From Lysinibacillus macroides (lineage in GTDB: Bacteria; Bacillota; Bacilli; Bacillales_A; Planococcaceae): a DNA stretch of 64,000 bases. The stretch spans positions 1,468,949 to 1,532,948 of the forward strand of contig NZ_LGCI01000005.1 of assembly GCF_001281525.1 (NCBI RefSeq). The letters are read 5' to 3'. The notes under the pieces are model-generated. The model worked only from the letters and a program-made list of their open reading frames with translations. It did not search any database and had not been told where the DNA came from. Shown here piece by piece: positions 18,058 to 27,268 of this stretch. Each line of letters starts with the position of its first letter. Position 1 is the first letter of the stretch. The position numbers and the translations under genes are program-made.

Positions 18058-19941
18058 ATGGGCAGAAAAATATTGTGGGTAGCCGCTACGATTATTGTTA
18101 TATTATTGGGGCTGGGTGCCTATTATTATATTAAAGAAATGATAAGCGAGCGGGCCTATCAGCAATTAGTAGAGGCATATCAAAAGCCAGTACCCATACA
18201 GGATATTGAGGAACAATATGATGTGATTGTCATTGGTGGCGAGCCAGAGGGCGTTGCGGCTGCGGTAGCTGCGGCACGAAATGGCGCAAAAACATTACTG
18301 GTTGAAAAAAGAGAAGAATTAGGTGGCTTATTTACATACGGTATGCTCAATTTTCTTGATATTCCACGTGATGGTAATAATCATTCCCTCAGTGAAGGCA
18401 TTTTTAAAGAATGGCATAAGCTTGTGAAAGGCAAAGATGCTTTTGGGATTGTAGGAGCAAAGGCAGCCTTTAAAAAGCTTGTTGATGAGGAGCCAAACTT
18501 AACATTGTCCGTACAAACAGAGGTCATCAAGGCGAATCTCAATCAACAGCAATTAGCATCTGTGACATTAAAAAATGAATTTGGTACATATGTTGTAACA
18601 GGTAAGTCCTTTATTGATGCGACACAGGATGCTGATTTTGCAACGATGGCAGGTGTTCCTTATTTTGTTGGTGGTGAGGACATTGGCATTAAGGATAAAC
18701 GTATGGCAGTAACGTTAATGCTGCATTTAAAAAATGTGGATTGGGATCAAGTGAAAGCAGCGGCCAACTCCGATGTATTTGGTGGTGCTAACTTAAACGC
18801 TAGCGTGATGTGGGGCTTTACAAAGCTTCATGATGAATACAAGCCTCTTCAAGAGGGAGTAAGATTACGAGGCTTGAATTTAGCACGCGTGGATGATGAA
18901 TATTTTATTAATGCCTTACAAATTTTTGGTGTGGATGGCTTGAGTGAACATTCCAAGCAAGCTGCTATTATAGTAGGGAAAAAAGAAACAGAGCATATTT
19001 TACATTATTTACAGGAACACTTCCCAGGGTTTGAACAGGCTGAAGTTGTGAGCTATCCAGAGGAATTATATGTTAGAGAAACAAGACATATTTGGGCAGA
19101 ATATCAATTACCAATGGCTGATATTTGGACGAACAGCGATCATTGGGATAGCATTGGCATTGCATCCTATCCCGTCGATGTTCAAGCGCAAACACCACAC
19201 GATTATGGCTATGTTATTGCTGCACCAAAGCAATACGCTATTCCGTTCCGTTCACTTGTACCAAAGGATATTGATGGCTTACTGGTAGTTGGACGTTCGG
19301 CTGGTTATTCTTCATTAGCAGCGGGAAGTGCACGTATTGTGCCAACAGGAATGGTGGCAGGGGAAGCGGCAGGCACAGCAGCAGCGCTAGCCCTTGAGCA
19401 TACTATAAGCTTTAGAGAAATGAGCCAGGACAAAGATCTAATTGCTTCACTGCGAAAGCAACTAGCTAAGCAAGGCGCATATGTCGATGCCTTTTCTGTT
19501 GATTATCCATATCAAGGAGAATGGTATGATGAGGCGATTCAAACATTAATCAATTATGGCCTTGTGGTAGGTGGCTATGATAATGATTTAAACGTAGATA
19601 GTAAAGCAACAAAACTAAAATTTGCGAAAACATTAAAAGAAAGCATGTTACGTGCCTATCCAGAAAATGCTACCAATATGCGTGATCAGCTTGAAATTGT
19701 GATTAATAAAGTGTACAGCACAGGTGATGAGACAATCACACGTGATGAGGTGGCACAATATTTAGCGGATGTACTGATTGGTGAATCGAATACAACAAGT
19801 TGGGATACGTTGATCGATAAAGGTATTGTGACAGAAAAAGTAGCTGATAAAATCAAGGACAATAAGAAACTGAAATTAAAAGAAATGTATGCGATTATGG
19901 CAGATGCTATTCGCTATGTTGAAAAGGAACGTTCCTCTTAA
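18058..19941 (+). CDS. Membrane-anchored FAD-dependent oxidoreductase
   Basis: 627-residue flavoprotein: an N-terminal hydrophobic anchor (about 5-24), then an FAD_oxidored-type domain starting YDVIVIGGEPEGVAAAVAA (dinucleotide-binding motif), with GLFTYGML and a C-terminal FAD segment (VGRSAGYSSLAAGSARIVP). The last about 130 residues (QGEWYDEAIQTLINYGLVVG, then KLKFAKTL) look like degenerate SLH-type repeats, which would hold it on the cell wall. AGGAGG is upstream of the ATG. Monocistronic, with a terminator. Substrate unknown; orientation outside the membrane is inferred. Confidence 0.85.
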   Translation: MGRKILWVAATIIVILLGLGAYYYIKEMISERAYQQLVEAYQKPVPIQDIEEQYDVIVIGGEPEGVAAAVAAARNGAKTLLVEKREELGGLFTYGMLNFLDIPRDGNNHSLSEGIFKEWHKLVKGKDAFGIVGAKAAFKKLVDEEPNLTLSVQTEVIKANLNQQQLASVTLKNEFGTYVVTGKSFIDATQDADFATMAGVPYFVGGEDIGIKDKRMAVTLMLHLKNVDWDQVKAAANSDVFGGANLNASVMWGFTKLHDEYKPLQEGVRLRGLNLARVDDEYFINALQIFGVDGLSEHSKQAAIIVGKKETEHILHYLQEHFPGFEQAEVVSYPEELYVRETRHIWAEYQLPMADIWTNSDHWDSIGIASYPVDVQAQTPHDYGYVIAAPKQYAIPFRSLVPKDIDGLLVVGRSAGYSSLAAGSARIVPTGMVAGEAAGTAAALALEHTISFREMSQDKDLIASLRKQLAKQGAYVDAFSVDYPYQGEWYDEAIQTLINYGLVVGGYDNDLNVDSKATKLKFAKTLKESMLRAYPENATNMRDQLEIVINKVYSTGDETITRDEVAQYLADVLIGESNTTSWDTLIDKGIVTEKVADKIKDNKKLKLKEMYAIMADAIRYVEKERSS

Positions 19942-19957
19942 TGAGGGGCGTTTTTTT
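19929..19957 (+). terminator. Terminator of the FAD oxidoreductase gene
   Basis: AACGTTCCTC (19929-19938) pairs with GAGGGGCGTT with two G-U pairs, followed by a run of T. The stem overlaps the stop codon. Confidence 0.75.
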
Positions 19958-19973
19958 GCCAAACGATAAAGGG

Positions 19974-20002
19974 TTGACGCCAAAAAGAAAGTCCTGTAAT
20001 AT
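19974..20002 (+). promoter_or_regulatory. Promoter of the argS T-box transcript
   Basis: TTGACG (19974-19979), 17-bp spacer, TAATAT (19997-20002). Confidence 0.7.
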
Positions 20003-20034
20003 ATGTCAAAATCATAGAAAAATTCGATGAAAAA

Positions 20035-20257
20035 GAGAGTAATTGATGGGAGGACTGGCAAGCGAGTTAGGGATGGTGGAAGCCTAATGCAGGAACCATG
20101 AATGAAGCGCACTTTGGAGAAGATTCTTGAACAAATAGTAGAGAATAGCGGGGCGTCACCTCGTTAACAACGGAAAGTGGTCATGTCACATGGCAACTAG
20201 AGTGGTACCACGGGATTATCATGCTCTCGTCTCTAATTTTAGAGGCGAGGGCTTTTT
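20035..20257 (+). promoter_or_regulatory. T-box riboswitch leader, Arg (CGC) specifier
   Basis: tRNA-sensing leader of argS. Recognised from the Stem I/distal loop region (GGATGGTGGAAGCC, GCAGGAACC), the specifier region GAAGCGCACTTTGGAG, the T-box AGTGGTACCACG (20201-20212) and a terminator (20223-20234 pairing with 20241-20252, then TTTTT). Alignment with other leaders puts the specifier at CGC 20108-20110, an arginine codon, matching the downstream gene. Uncharged tRNA-Arg would favour the antiterminator. Confidence 0.88.
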
Positions 20258-20280
20258 ATTTGAACAGGAGGAAGAGCAAG

Positions 20281-21954
20281 ATGAAAAAACCAATCGCTGA
20301 TAGTATAGCAGTCGCAGTAAAGCAACAAATAACAGGAGAGGAAATATTGTTATTATTAGAAAAACCAAAAAGCTTGGAGCTAGGGGATGTGGCTTTCCCA
20401 TGCTTTACCCTAGCAAAAGTGTGGAAACAGTCTCCGCAAAGTATCGCAGCAGATATAGCAAGTCAATTAAACCATGACAGTATCCAGCGTGTGCAAGCCG
20501 TTGGTGGCTATGTCAATATTTTTCTTGATCAACAAAAGGTGACGCAACAGGTGTTACGCAAGATTCTGCGCGACAAGCAACAATATGGTACTACGCCAAC
20601 AAAGATGGGAACGGTCGTCTTAGATTTTTCCTCTCCTAATATCGCCAAGCCATTCTCGATGGGACATTTACGTTCAACGGTCATCGGCAATGCCTTAGCA
20701 AATATTGCAGAAAAAAATGGCTATCAAGCCATTCGTATCAATCATTTAGGGGACTGGGGTACACAATTTGGCAAGCTTATTGTTGCTTATCAGCTTTGGG
20801 GTGATAAACAAGCTATTTCAGCGTCACCAATAGAGGAGTTATTAAAGATTTATGTGAAGTTTCATGAAGAGGCCGAGCAAGACCCAACGCTCAATGAACA
20901 GGCTCGTGCCGCCTTTAAAGCATTGGAGGACGGTAATGAAGAGGCACAGGCATTATGGCAATGGTTCCGAGATGTGTCATTCATAGAATTTCAAACAATA
21001 TATGAGCTATTAGGAATTCATTTTGATGCCTTTATAGGTGAAGCCTTTTACAATGACAAAATGCCGTCCGTTGTAACAGAATTAAAAGAAAAAGGGCTCC
21101 TTGTGGAATCAGAAGGTGCGTATGTTGTGGAGATGGAGGAGATGCCTCCATGTTTAATAACGAAAACGGATGGAGCCACGCTTTATGCGACGCGTGATTT
21201 AGCAGCAGCCCTGTATCGCCAACAGCACTACCAGCCCCAAAAGATGTTTTACGTTGTTGGCAATGAGCAGTCCCTCCACTTTAAACAACTTTTTCAGGTC
21301 ATCGAAAAAATGGGCTATCCTTGGGCAAAGAATCTGCAGCATGTCCCATTTGGCATGATGCTGAAGGATGGTAAAAAAATGTCGACTCGTAAAGGCAAAG
21401 TGGTGTTATTAGCTGATGTGCTAGCAGAGGCCATTGCGACGGCGAAGCGTAATATTGAGGAGAAAAATCCTCATCTTCCAAATAAAGAGCGAGTAGCACA
21501 GCAAGTGGGGGTTGGAGCGGTAATTTTTAATGATTTAAAATACCATCGTCTAAACGATATTGAATTTTCAATTGAGCAAATGATGAATTTTGAGGGCGAA
21601 ACAGGACCATATGTGCAGTATACGTATGCGCGTATTTGTTCCATTTTAGATAAAGCAAATGCACCAACTCAAGATATGACGTTCACACCATTAGGAGAGC
21701 AGGCTTGGCCGATTATCTTATTACTGGAGCAGTTTCCAAAAGCGGTGGTTATGGCTTTTGAGCAGACTGATCCGTCCCAAATAGCGAAATATGCCTTACA
21801 ACTGGCACGTTTATTAAATAAATATTATGCACAGCATAAAATATTAGCTGACGATGAACAACAAGCATCTCGTCTTGCACTATGTCGTTGTGTTGCGATT
21901 GTCTTAAAAGAATCATTAGCGCTATTGGGTATTGAATCACCTGAAAATATGTAA
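20281..21954 (+). CDS. argS: Arginine--tRNA ligase
   Basis: Class I synthetase that charges tRNA-Arg in the cytoplasm. 557 residues, normal length. The HIGH-type motif is in FSMGHLRST (about 125-133) with the ArgRS-specific INHLGDWGTQFG; the KMSKS-like loop is KKMSTRKGK; the C-terminal helical anticodon-binding domain is present. Start at ATG 20281, with AGGAGG 8 bases upstream; the open frame before it overlaps the T-box terminator. Regulation is by the T-box leader responding to tRNA-Arg. argS is not commonly T-box controlled in Bacillus, so this may be an inducible copy. Confidence 0.95.
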   Translation: MKKPIADSIAVAVKQQITGEEILLLLEKPKSLELGDVAFPCFTLAKVWKQSPQSIAADIASQLNHDSIQRVQAVGGYVNIFLDQQKVTQQVLRKILRDKQQYGTTPTKMGTVVLDFSSPNIAKPFSMGHLRSTVIGNALANIAEKNGYQAIRINHLGDWGTQFGKLIVAYQLWGDKQAISASPIEELLKIYVKFHEEAEQDPTLNEQARAAFKALEDGNEEAQALWQWFRDVSFIEFQTIYELLGIHFDAFIGEAFYNDKMPSVVTELKEKGLLVESEGAYVVEMEEMPPCLITKTDGATLYATRDLAAALYRQQHYQPQKMFYVVGNEQSLHFKQLFQVIEKMGYPWAKNLQHVPFGMMLKDGKKMSTRKGKVVLLADVLAEAIATAKRNIEEKNPHLPNKERVAQQVGVGAVIFNDLKYHRLNDIEFSIEQMMNFEGETGPYVQYTYARICSILDKANAPTQDMTFTPLGEQAWPIILLLEQFPKAVVMAFEQTDPSQIAKYALQLARLLNKYYAQHKILADDEQQASRLALCRCVAIVLKESLALLGIESPENM

Positions 21955-21979
21955 TAAAAAAACAGCCATCTTCAAGCAG

Positions 21980-22003
21980 ACGGTCCAATGATTGACCGTT
22001 TAT
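21980..22003 (+). terminator. Weak hairpin after argS
   Basis: ACGGTC (21980-21985) pairs with GACCGT (21994-21999), with only a short T stretch after it. Confidence 0.35.
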
Positions 22004-22084
22004 AGAAAACATGGTAAAAGGATAAAGTAATGAATAAACTCTTTCAGAAATGAATGTTGCGTGACAGTAGAGAGGATCAAACAA

Positions 22085-23263
22085 ATGGCTAAAAGGCAAT
22101 GGACTATCTCACTCATACTTATGGTGGTAAGTATATTTTTTGTTGCACTCAATATGAGACCAGCAGTAACAGGGATTGGACCACTATTCAATGTACTAAT
22201 GACATCCTTACATGTCTCCAGTACAAGCATAAGCTTACTTACATCTATCCCTGTTTTTTGTATGGGATTATTTGCCTCCCTTGCTGTACCGCTTCAACGC
22301 AAGATTGGCACGAAATCAGCCATCGCGCTCTTATTGGTTATCCTTATCCTAGCCAATGGGCTACGTTTTTTACAGGAAAGCTATCTCTTGCTAGTTATGA
22401 CAAGCTTTGCTGCAGGCTTGGCGATTGCGATAATGGGTCCTATTTTAAATGCCTATATCAAGAACAAATTTCCCCAACGTTTTACAACCGTTGTGGGCAT
22501 TTATTCATTTGGTATTGGCATAGGTGCTACATTAAGTGCCGCCTTAAGCGTGACCTTTTATCAGAGCTTTGGTAATAGCTGGACGGTTGCCCTTGGAATT
22601 TGGGCTTTACTTGCTGTGATGGCACTAGTGATATGGCTGTGGGCGATACCAGCGCAAAGCAATGAGCAGCTACAAAGGATCACAACGATTGAACATGCCC
22701 GTAATCCATGGACATCAGGACGTGCTTGGGCAATTTTACTATACTTTGGTTTACAAACATCGCTGTTTTTCTCAATGATGGCATGGCTTACACCGCTCTT
22801 GCAGGATAAAGGCATGTCACTTGAAACAGCAAGCGTCATGTTAACGTTTATGTCCATTGTGCAAATGCTTGGTAATATTGCGGTGCCACTACTTATGGAA
22901 AAATGGCAAAGTCGGACGGTATGGTTACTAGCACTTGGCTTTGTAGGATTGATAGGCTTTACGCTCCTATGGCTTATGTCAGGTGCTTATTTGTGGCTGG
23001 CTGTTTTATTAATCGGCATTGTGTTAAGTGGGCTATTTCCCATTGGCCTGTTATTACCGCTTGACGAAGCCAAAAATGATCTGGAGGCTAATAGCTGGTC
23101 ATCGATGGTGCTATCAGGTGGCTTTATGTTAAGCGCCATTATTCCGATGATGATTGGGGTTTGCTATGATAGAACAGGCAACCATACATGGACGTATATA
23201 ATCTTTTTAGGATTGATGGTGTGCATTATCGCCACGACAGGACTGTTAAGAAAAAATAGATGA
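22085..23263 (+). CDS. MFS transporter, CynX/NimT (YycB-like) family
   Basis: Twelve-helix major facilitator of 392 residues. The first helix carries FVALNMRPAVTGIGP, the marker of the CynX/NimT family, whose members export or import small anions and nitroimidazoles; substrate here unknown. Start at ATG 22085, with AGAGGA 8 bases before it; the longer frame from 22061 lacks a ribosome site. Monocistronic, with a clear terminator. The unrelated shadow frame of 158 codons on the same strand is rejected. Confidence 0.9.
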   Translation: MAKRQWTISLILMVVSIFFVALNMRPAVTGIGPLFNVLMTSLHVSSTSISLLTSIPVFCMGLFASLAVPLQRKIGTKSAIALLLVILILANGLRFLQESYLLLVMTSFAAGLAIAIMGPILNAYIKNKFPQRFTTVVGIYSFGIGIGATLSAALSVTFYQSFGNSWTVALGIWALLAVMALVIWLWAIPAQSNEQLQRITTIEHARNPWTSGRAWAILLYFGLQTSLFFSMMAWLTPLLQDKGMSLETASVMLTFMSIVQMLGNIAVPLLMEKWQSRTVWLLALGFVGLIGFTLLWLMSGAYLWLAVLLIGIVLSGLFPIGLLLPLDEAKNDLEANSWSSMVLSGGFMLSAIIPMMIGVCYDRTGNHTWTYIIFLGLMVCIIATTGLLRKNR

Positions 23264-23297
23264 AAAAGACATGTGGCATAGTGCACATGTCTTTTTT
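23263..23297 (+). terminator. Terminator of the MFS gene
   Basis: AAAAAGACATGTG (23263-23275) pairs with CACATGTCTTTTTT (23284-23297). Confidence 0.9.
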
Positions 23298-23421
23298 AAT
23301 GAATATTATTTTATGATGAGGTGCTCGTTCAATTCTCATAGCAAATTTTATATTCCGTAAATAATAATAGGTAGAATGAAATAAATTTAGAATGGTTACT
23401 GCATTTTTCTAATACTTAAAT

Positions 23422-23473
23422 ATAAATAATATTATTATGTAAACTTGAAACATCCTAAATCCTTGATTATGAT
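23422..23473 (+). promoter_or_regulatory. Promoter with upstream shared AT-rich motif
   Basis: TTGAAA (23445-23450), 17 bp, TATGAT (23468-23473). Directly upstream, 23422-23444 is a 23-base sequence identical to 11774-11796 and partly shared with the DinB-gene promoter (12 bases ending 13454). Confidence 0.6.
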
Positions 23474-23514
23474 AGACAGGAGAGAATGTTACTATAGAAA
23501 GTTTTGGTGAACGT

Positions 23515-24603
23515 ATGTATAAAAAAAGGCTTATAGTCGGAGCAGCTATGTTATTGTTAACAGGCTGTGATAAGGGATCCTCTGAGCTAAACAATGCAGA
23601 GGTACAAACGACCGTGACGACGAAGCAAGCACAAAAAATAGTGCCTGAGGTTAAGGTTATCGGAGAGTATGGGATTGGTGCAGGCATCGTTATCAAGCAA
23701 CAAGATGATCAGCTATATATTTTAACAAATGGTGCACTGGTTGCATCGAAACCAACTGCCCTTGTACAATTTGGTCAAGACAAGTTAGTGGCAGCAAATG
23801 TTCATTTTATGTCAACCGCTTATAATGTTGCTCTTTTGCAGATATCGTATAAAGCACATGTGCGAGTCCCGAAAATCTATGAAGGTGAGCTATCTCAGTT
23901 GGCCGTTTATGTGAATGGCTCACCTTATACAATTCAACAATATCAGGACAAGATCGCCGCTTACTATATTGATGCGCAAGAAGCTTTACCTATAGGAAGC
24001 CCTGTGATGGAGGCTGATAGTGGGGCTATTGTTGGTCTTTATTTTAAACGTCAACAGCAGGGGAAATCACAGCCGTACATACTGCCTCTAAAGGAGCTTC
24101 AATCACTGATGGATCAATGGATAGAAGAGGGTATGAAAGCTAGTGTGCGATTATCTCAATCCAGAAATTTATATCCGTATATTGAGCAGGGCGATCAAGA
24201 AGCTGTACAGCAAGCTATCGATCATTATGGTGAAAATTTGTTTGCATATAATACAGATGAAATCAAGCTCTTTTTAGAGGTGTTCCATAAGTATTTAAAG
24301 GGAGCAGTAGCGATACAGGATGCCAGCGTTATGCAGCCAATCGTAGGCACAGAGGATTTACAAGATACCTTGGCTGGTATGGTTGCTTACTATGCCTCTA
24401 AACAAGCAAAAATACATTTCTCTGACACGGACATTCAGAATATTCGCGTAGAGGGACAGCATCTCCTAGTGCAAGCGAAAACGGAATATATCTTGACCAA
24501 TGCAGCAGGACAGGAGGCTTTGGCTTATTCTACGGTCCTGTATAAATTATCAAAAAATGAACAAGGCGAGTACAAGCTACTACATCTAACAACCGAGGAG
24601 TGA
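23515..24603 (+). CDS. Lipoprotein with inactive trypsin-like domain
   Basis: 362-residue surface lipoprotein: signal peptide with lipobox LLTGC (14-18), a trypsin-fold domain (about 45-200) and a C-terminal domain (about 210-360) that I cannot assign. All three catalytic positions appear changed: TNAHVV is TNGALV (Ala74 for His), DLALLQ is NVALLQ (Asn104 for Asp) and GNSGSPV is LPIGSPV (Ile160 for Ser), while the surrounding fold motifs remain. It is therefore likely a pseudoprotease acting by binding. It has its own promoter. The gap to recQ is 7 bp, so the two are probably co-transcribed. Confidence 0.8.
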   Translation: MYKKRLIVGAAMLLLTGCDKGSSELNNAEVQTTVTTKQAQKIVPEVKVIGEYGIGAGIVIKQQDDQLYILTNGALVASKPTALVQFGQDKLVAANVHFMSTAYNVALLQISYKAHVRVPKIYEGELSQLAVYVNGSPYTIQQYQDKIAAYYIDAQEALPIGSPVMEADSGAIVGLYFKRQQQGKSQPYILPLKELQSLMDQWIEEGMKASVRLSQSRNLYPYIEQGDQEAVQQAIDHYGENLFAYNTDEIKLFLEVFHKYLKGAVAIQDASVMQPIVGTEDLQDTLAGMVAYYASKQAKIHFSDTDIQNIRVEGQHLLVQAKTEYILTNAAGQEALAYSTVLYKLSKNEQGEYKLLHLTTEE

Positions 24604-24610
24604 ACATTCT

Positions 24611-26386
24611 ATGGAGCGAGCAAGACAAATGCTACAGCATCATTTTGGCTACGAAAACTTTCGCCAAGGCCAAGCGCAAATTATTAAGCAAACATTACGC
24701 GGGCAATCAAGCCTTTGTGTGATGCCAACAGGTGGAGGAAAGTCGATTTGCTATCAAATTCCTGCGCTCATGCTTGAAGGGCTAACGATTGTTATTTCCC
24801 CGCTGATTTCATTGATGCAGGATCAGGTAGAGGCGTTACGCACTGCCAATATTCCTGCTGCCTATATTAATAGTACATTGACAGCACAGGAAGTGGATGA
24901 AACGATGCAGCTTGCAAGTGCTGGCTATTTAAAGCTCTTGTATATTGCACCAGAGCGCCTGGATAGCACAGCCTTTTTACAGGCGCTGTCACATGTTGCT
25001 GTGCCACTGATCGCAGTGGACGAGGCACATTGTATTTCACAATGGGGGCATGATTTTCGCCCGAGCTATCGATCAATTCAAAAGCTTGTTACCCTATGGC
25101 CGCAAAAGCCCACTGTTTTGGCGCTAACAGCTACAGCTACGCCAACGGTTTGTGAGGATATTCGGCAACTGCTAGAAATTGATGAACAAGCAACGGTGAT
25201 AACAGGCTTTGCCCGTAATAATTTGGCGCTTTCTGTGTTAATTGGTGAAAACAAAGAGCGTTATATTAAAAATTATTTACTGAAAAATAGCCAGGAAGTT
25301 GGTATTATTTATGCTGCTACACGCAAGGCAGTAGATGCCATTTATGACATGCTTCAACGTGCAGGCGAAGCAGTTGCGAAATACCATGCGGGGCTATCAG
25401 AGGATTTGCGAATGCTGGAGCAGGAGCGGTTTTTAAAGGATGAGGCACGAATTATGGTAGCGACAAATGCCTTTGGAATGGGCATTGATAAAAGCAATGT
25501 GCGTTTTGTCCTGCATTATCACATGCCGCGCAATATGGAGAGCTATTATCAGGAGGCAGGCAGAGCAGGGCGTGATGGCTTACCAAGTGCCTGTATTTTG
25601 CTATATGCCTCAGGAGATGTGCAAACCCAGCGTTTTTTAATTGAACAAGCTCAGGATGAGACACGGATTCCCCAAGAATTAGCGAAGCTGCAAACAATGG
25701 TCGATTATTGTCATACGGAGGGCTGCCTGCAAAATGCGATTTTGGCTTATTTTGGAGAGGTCCAAGAGCAGCCCTGTGGCCGTTGTAGTAATTGTAATGA
25801 TGGACGAGCTGTAACAGATGTCACAGAGGATGCACAGAAGGTGTTAGCCTGTGTTGTGCGCATGGGACAAAAATTCGGTAAGACCATGGTGGCACAGGTC
25901 TTAATTGGTTCTAAAAACCAAAAAATTACTGACTTTGGCTTTGCGCGTCTATCCACTTATGGTTTATTAAAGGGGCAATATTCCTTAAAGGATGTGTCAA
26001 GCTTTATTGAATTTTTAATTGCAGAAGGCTTATTAGCAGTAAAGCACGGTACATATCCAACTATTTATGTGTCAGCAGAGGGCAAGGAGGTGCTGCTTGG
26101 CCAGCAACAGGTTATGCGCAAGGAGGCAGTGGTCGTTCGCCAAATTGCAACGAATGACCCACTATTTGAGCATTTACGTGTGCTTCGCAAGCAAATTGCC
26201 GATGAAGAACGTGTGCCACCATTTGTAGTATTCTCAGATAAAACATTGCGTGAATTATGTGATAAAAAACCAAGCCAATTGGAAGAGCTACGCCATGTGA
26301 GCGGCATTGGTGAGGTGAAATTTGACAAGTATGGCAAACGCTTTTTCGAAGCATTGCAAGCTTTTTTAGCAGGAAATCCTTTATAG
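24611..26386 (+). CDS. recQ: ATP-dependent DNA helicase RecQ
   Basis: 3'-5' superfamily 2 helicase for recombination and replication repair. 591 residues: motif I PTGGGKS (39-45), DEAH box, ALTATATP, motif VI YYQEAGRAGRDG, the RecQ-C-terminal zinc cluster (CHTEGC ... CGRCSNC), winged helix, and an HRDC domain (about 515-585, ending SGIGEVKFDKYGKRF). The complete domain set matches E. coli RecQ. GAGGAG before the ATG overlaps the stop region of the upstream lipoprotein gene, indicating coupling. Confidence 0.95.
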   Translation: MERARQMLQHHFGYENFRQGQAQIIKQTLRGQSSLCVMPTGGGKSICYQIPALMLEGLTIVISPLISLMQDQVEALRTANIPAAYINSTLTAQEVDETMQLASAGYLKLLYIAPERLDSTAFLQALSHVAVPLIAVDEAHCISQWGHDFRPSYRSIQKLVTLWPQKPTVLALTATATPTVCEDIRQLLEIDEQATVITGFARNNLALSVLIGENKERYIKNYLLKNSQEVGIIYAATRKAVDAIYDMLQRAGEAVAKYHAGLSEDLRMLEQERFLKDEARIMVATNAFGMGIDKSNVRFVLHYHMPRNMESYYQEAGRAGRDGLPSACILLYASGDVQTQRFLIEQAQDETRIPQELAKLQTMVDYCHTEGCLQNAILAYFGEVQEQPCGRCSNCNDGRAVTDVTEDAQKVLACVVRMGQKFGKTMVAQVLIGSKNQKITDFGFARLSTYGLLKGQYSLKDVSSFIEFLIAEGLLAVKHGTYPTIYVSAEGKEVLLGQQQVMRKEAVVVRQIATNDPLFEHLRVLRKQIADEERVPPFVVFSDKTLRELCDKKPSQLEELRHVSGIGEVKFDKYGKRFFEALQAFLAGNPL

Positions 26387-26407
26387 CAGGCTGATAGGAA
26401 GTCGCAT

Positions 26408-26494
26408 TCATAATAATTTTACCTTGAGGAGTGCCTTTAGGTTTGGGATTGGTGGCAAGCAGACTACCATGTAATCAACACTATTATTTTTCAT
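26408..26494 (-). CDS. Possible 28-aa peptide gene
   Basis: A short minus-strand frame from ATG 26494 (MKNNSVDYMVVCLPPIPNL) with AAGGTG 6 bases upstream, ending TGA at 26408, in the recQ-msrA gap. No family recognised; it may be a chance frame or a gene remnant. Confidence 0.25.
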   Translation of the reverse strand: MKNNSVDYMVVCLPPIPNLKALLKVKLL

Positions 26495-26582
26495 CGTAAG
26501 CACCTTTCTTACTAATTATTGAATATAAGGTTAGCTAAAACTTTTTTGATATAGGAAGGGCACTTTTGCGTTTGCATGATAG

Positions 26583-26627
26583 AAGCCTTATTTCTCTTTG
26601 GTAATCGAGAGAAATAAGGCTTTTATT
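26583..26627. terminator. Bidirectional terminator between recQ and msrA
   Basis: AAGCCTTATTTCTCT (26583-26597) pairs perfectly with AGAGAAATAAGGCTT (26608-26622); T-rich on the plus side. Confidence 0.85.
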
Positions 26628-27148
26628 TATTGCCCCCAATGCTTGGCAATAAAGGCATCACGACCAGAAATAGCGCGGTCTTGCTGGTAATGTTCAGCTT
26701 CTTTTTTATAATAATCTTGATGATAATCTTCTGCTGGATAGAAGTGTTCGGCATCACGAATTTTGGTTACAATAGGTTTATCAAAGCGTCCGCTATTCGC
26801 CAGCTTTTCCTTGGAGGCTTCTGCAAGGCGCTTTTGCTCAGCTGTATAAGTAAAGATGGCTGTTGTATAGGATTCGCCGCGATCATGGAATTGGCCATAA
26901 GCATCCGTTGGGTCAATTTGCATCCAGTAAATATCAAGGAGCTGCTCATAGCTAAAAATCGCTGGATCAAATTCAATTTCTACGACTTCTACATGACCAG
27001 AAGTCCCTTTTTTGACATCCTCATAGGTGGGGTTTTCGAGATGACCACCCATATAACCAGATGTTACTTTATGTATACCATCCCATTCAACGAACGGCTT
27101 GACCATGCACCAAAAGCAACCGCCCGCAAATGCAGCTTTTTCTATCAT
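26627..27148 (-). CDS. msrA: Peptide-methionine (S)-S-oxide reductase
   Basis: Repairs oxidised methionine (S-epimer) in proteins using thioredoxin. 173 residues with the active-site motif GCFWC at 10-14 (nucleophile Cys11) and the conserved [13 protein letters not shown] and [13 protein letters not shown] segments. There is no fused MsrB domain. AAGGATG lies 6 bases before the ATG. The cytoplasmic monofunctional form is typical of Bacillales. Monocistronic on the minus strand. Confidence 0.95.
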   Translation of the reverse strand: MIEKAAFAGGCFWCMVKPFVEWDGIHKVTSGYMGGHLENPTYEDVKKGTSGHVEVVEIEFDPAIFSYEQLLDIYWMQIDPTDAYGQFHDRGESYTTAIFTYTAEQKRLAEASKEKLANSGRFDKPIVTKIRDAEHFYPAEDYHQDYYKKEAEHYQQDRAISGRDAFIAKHWGQ

Positions 27149-27268
27149 TTAAATCATCCTTTCTTTATGTGAACATTATTATAGCATTTGCAAAACAAAA
27201 AGAAAGATGAAACTTTCCAGCGACACATTCGTTACATTAATTATTATAAAATAGAGGAGTTAGACAGT

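Noticed and set aside
22099..22575. 158-codon frame inside the MFS transporter gene
   Set aside because: Same-strand shadow frame, Cys-rich and unlike any protein; the transporter frame is clear.
26630..27172. 180-codon frame opposite msrA
   Set aside because: Fully antisense to a certain msrA gene; no ribosome site and no recognisable protein.
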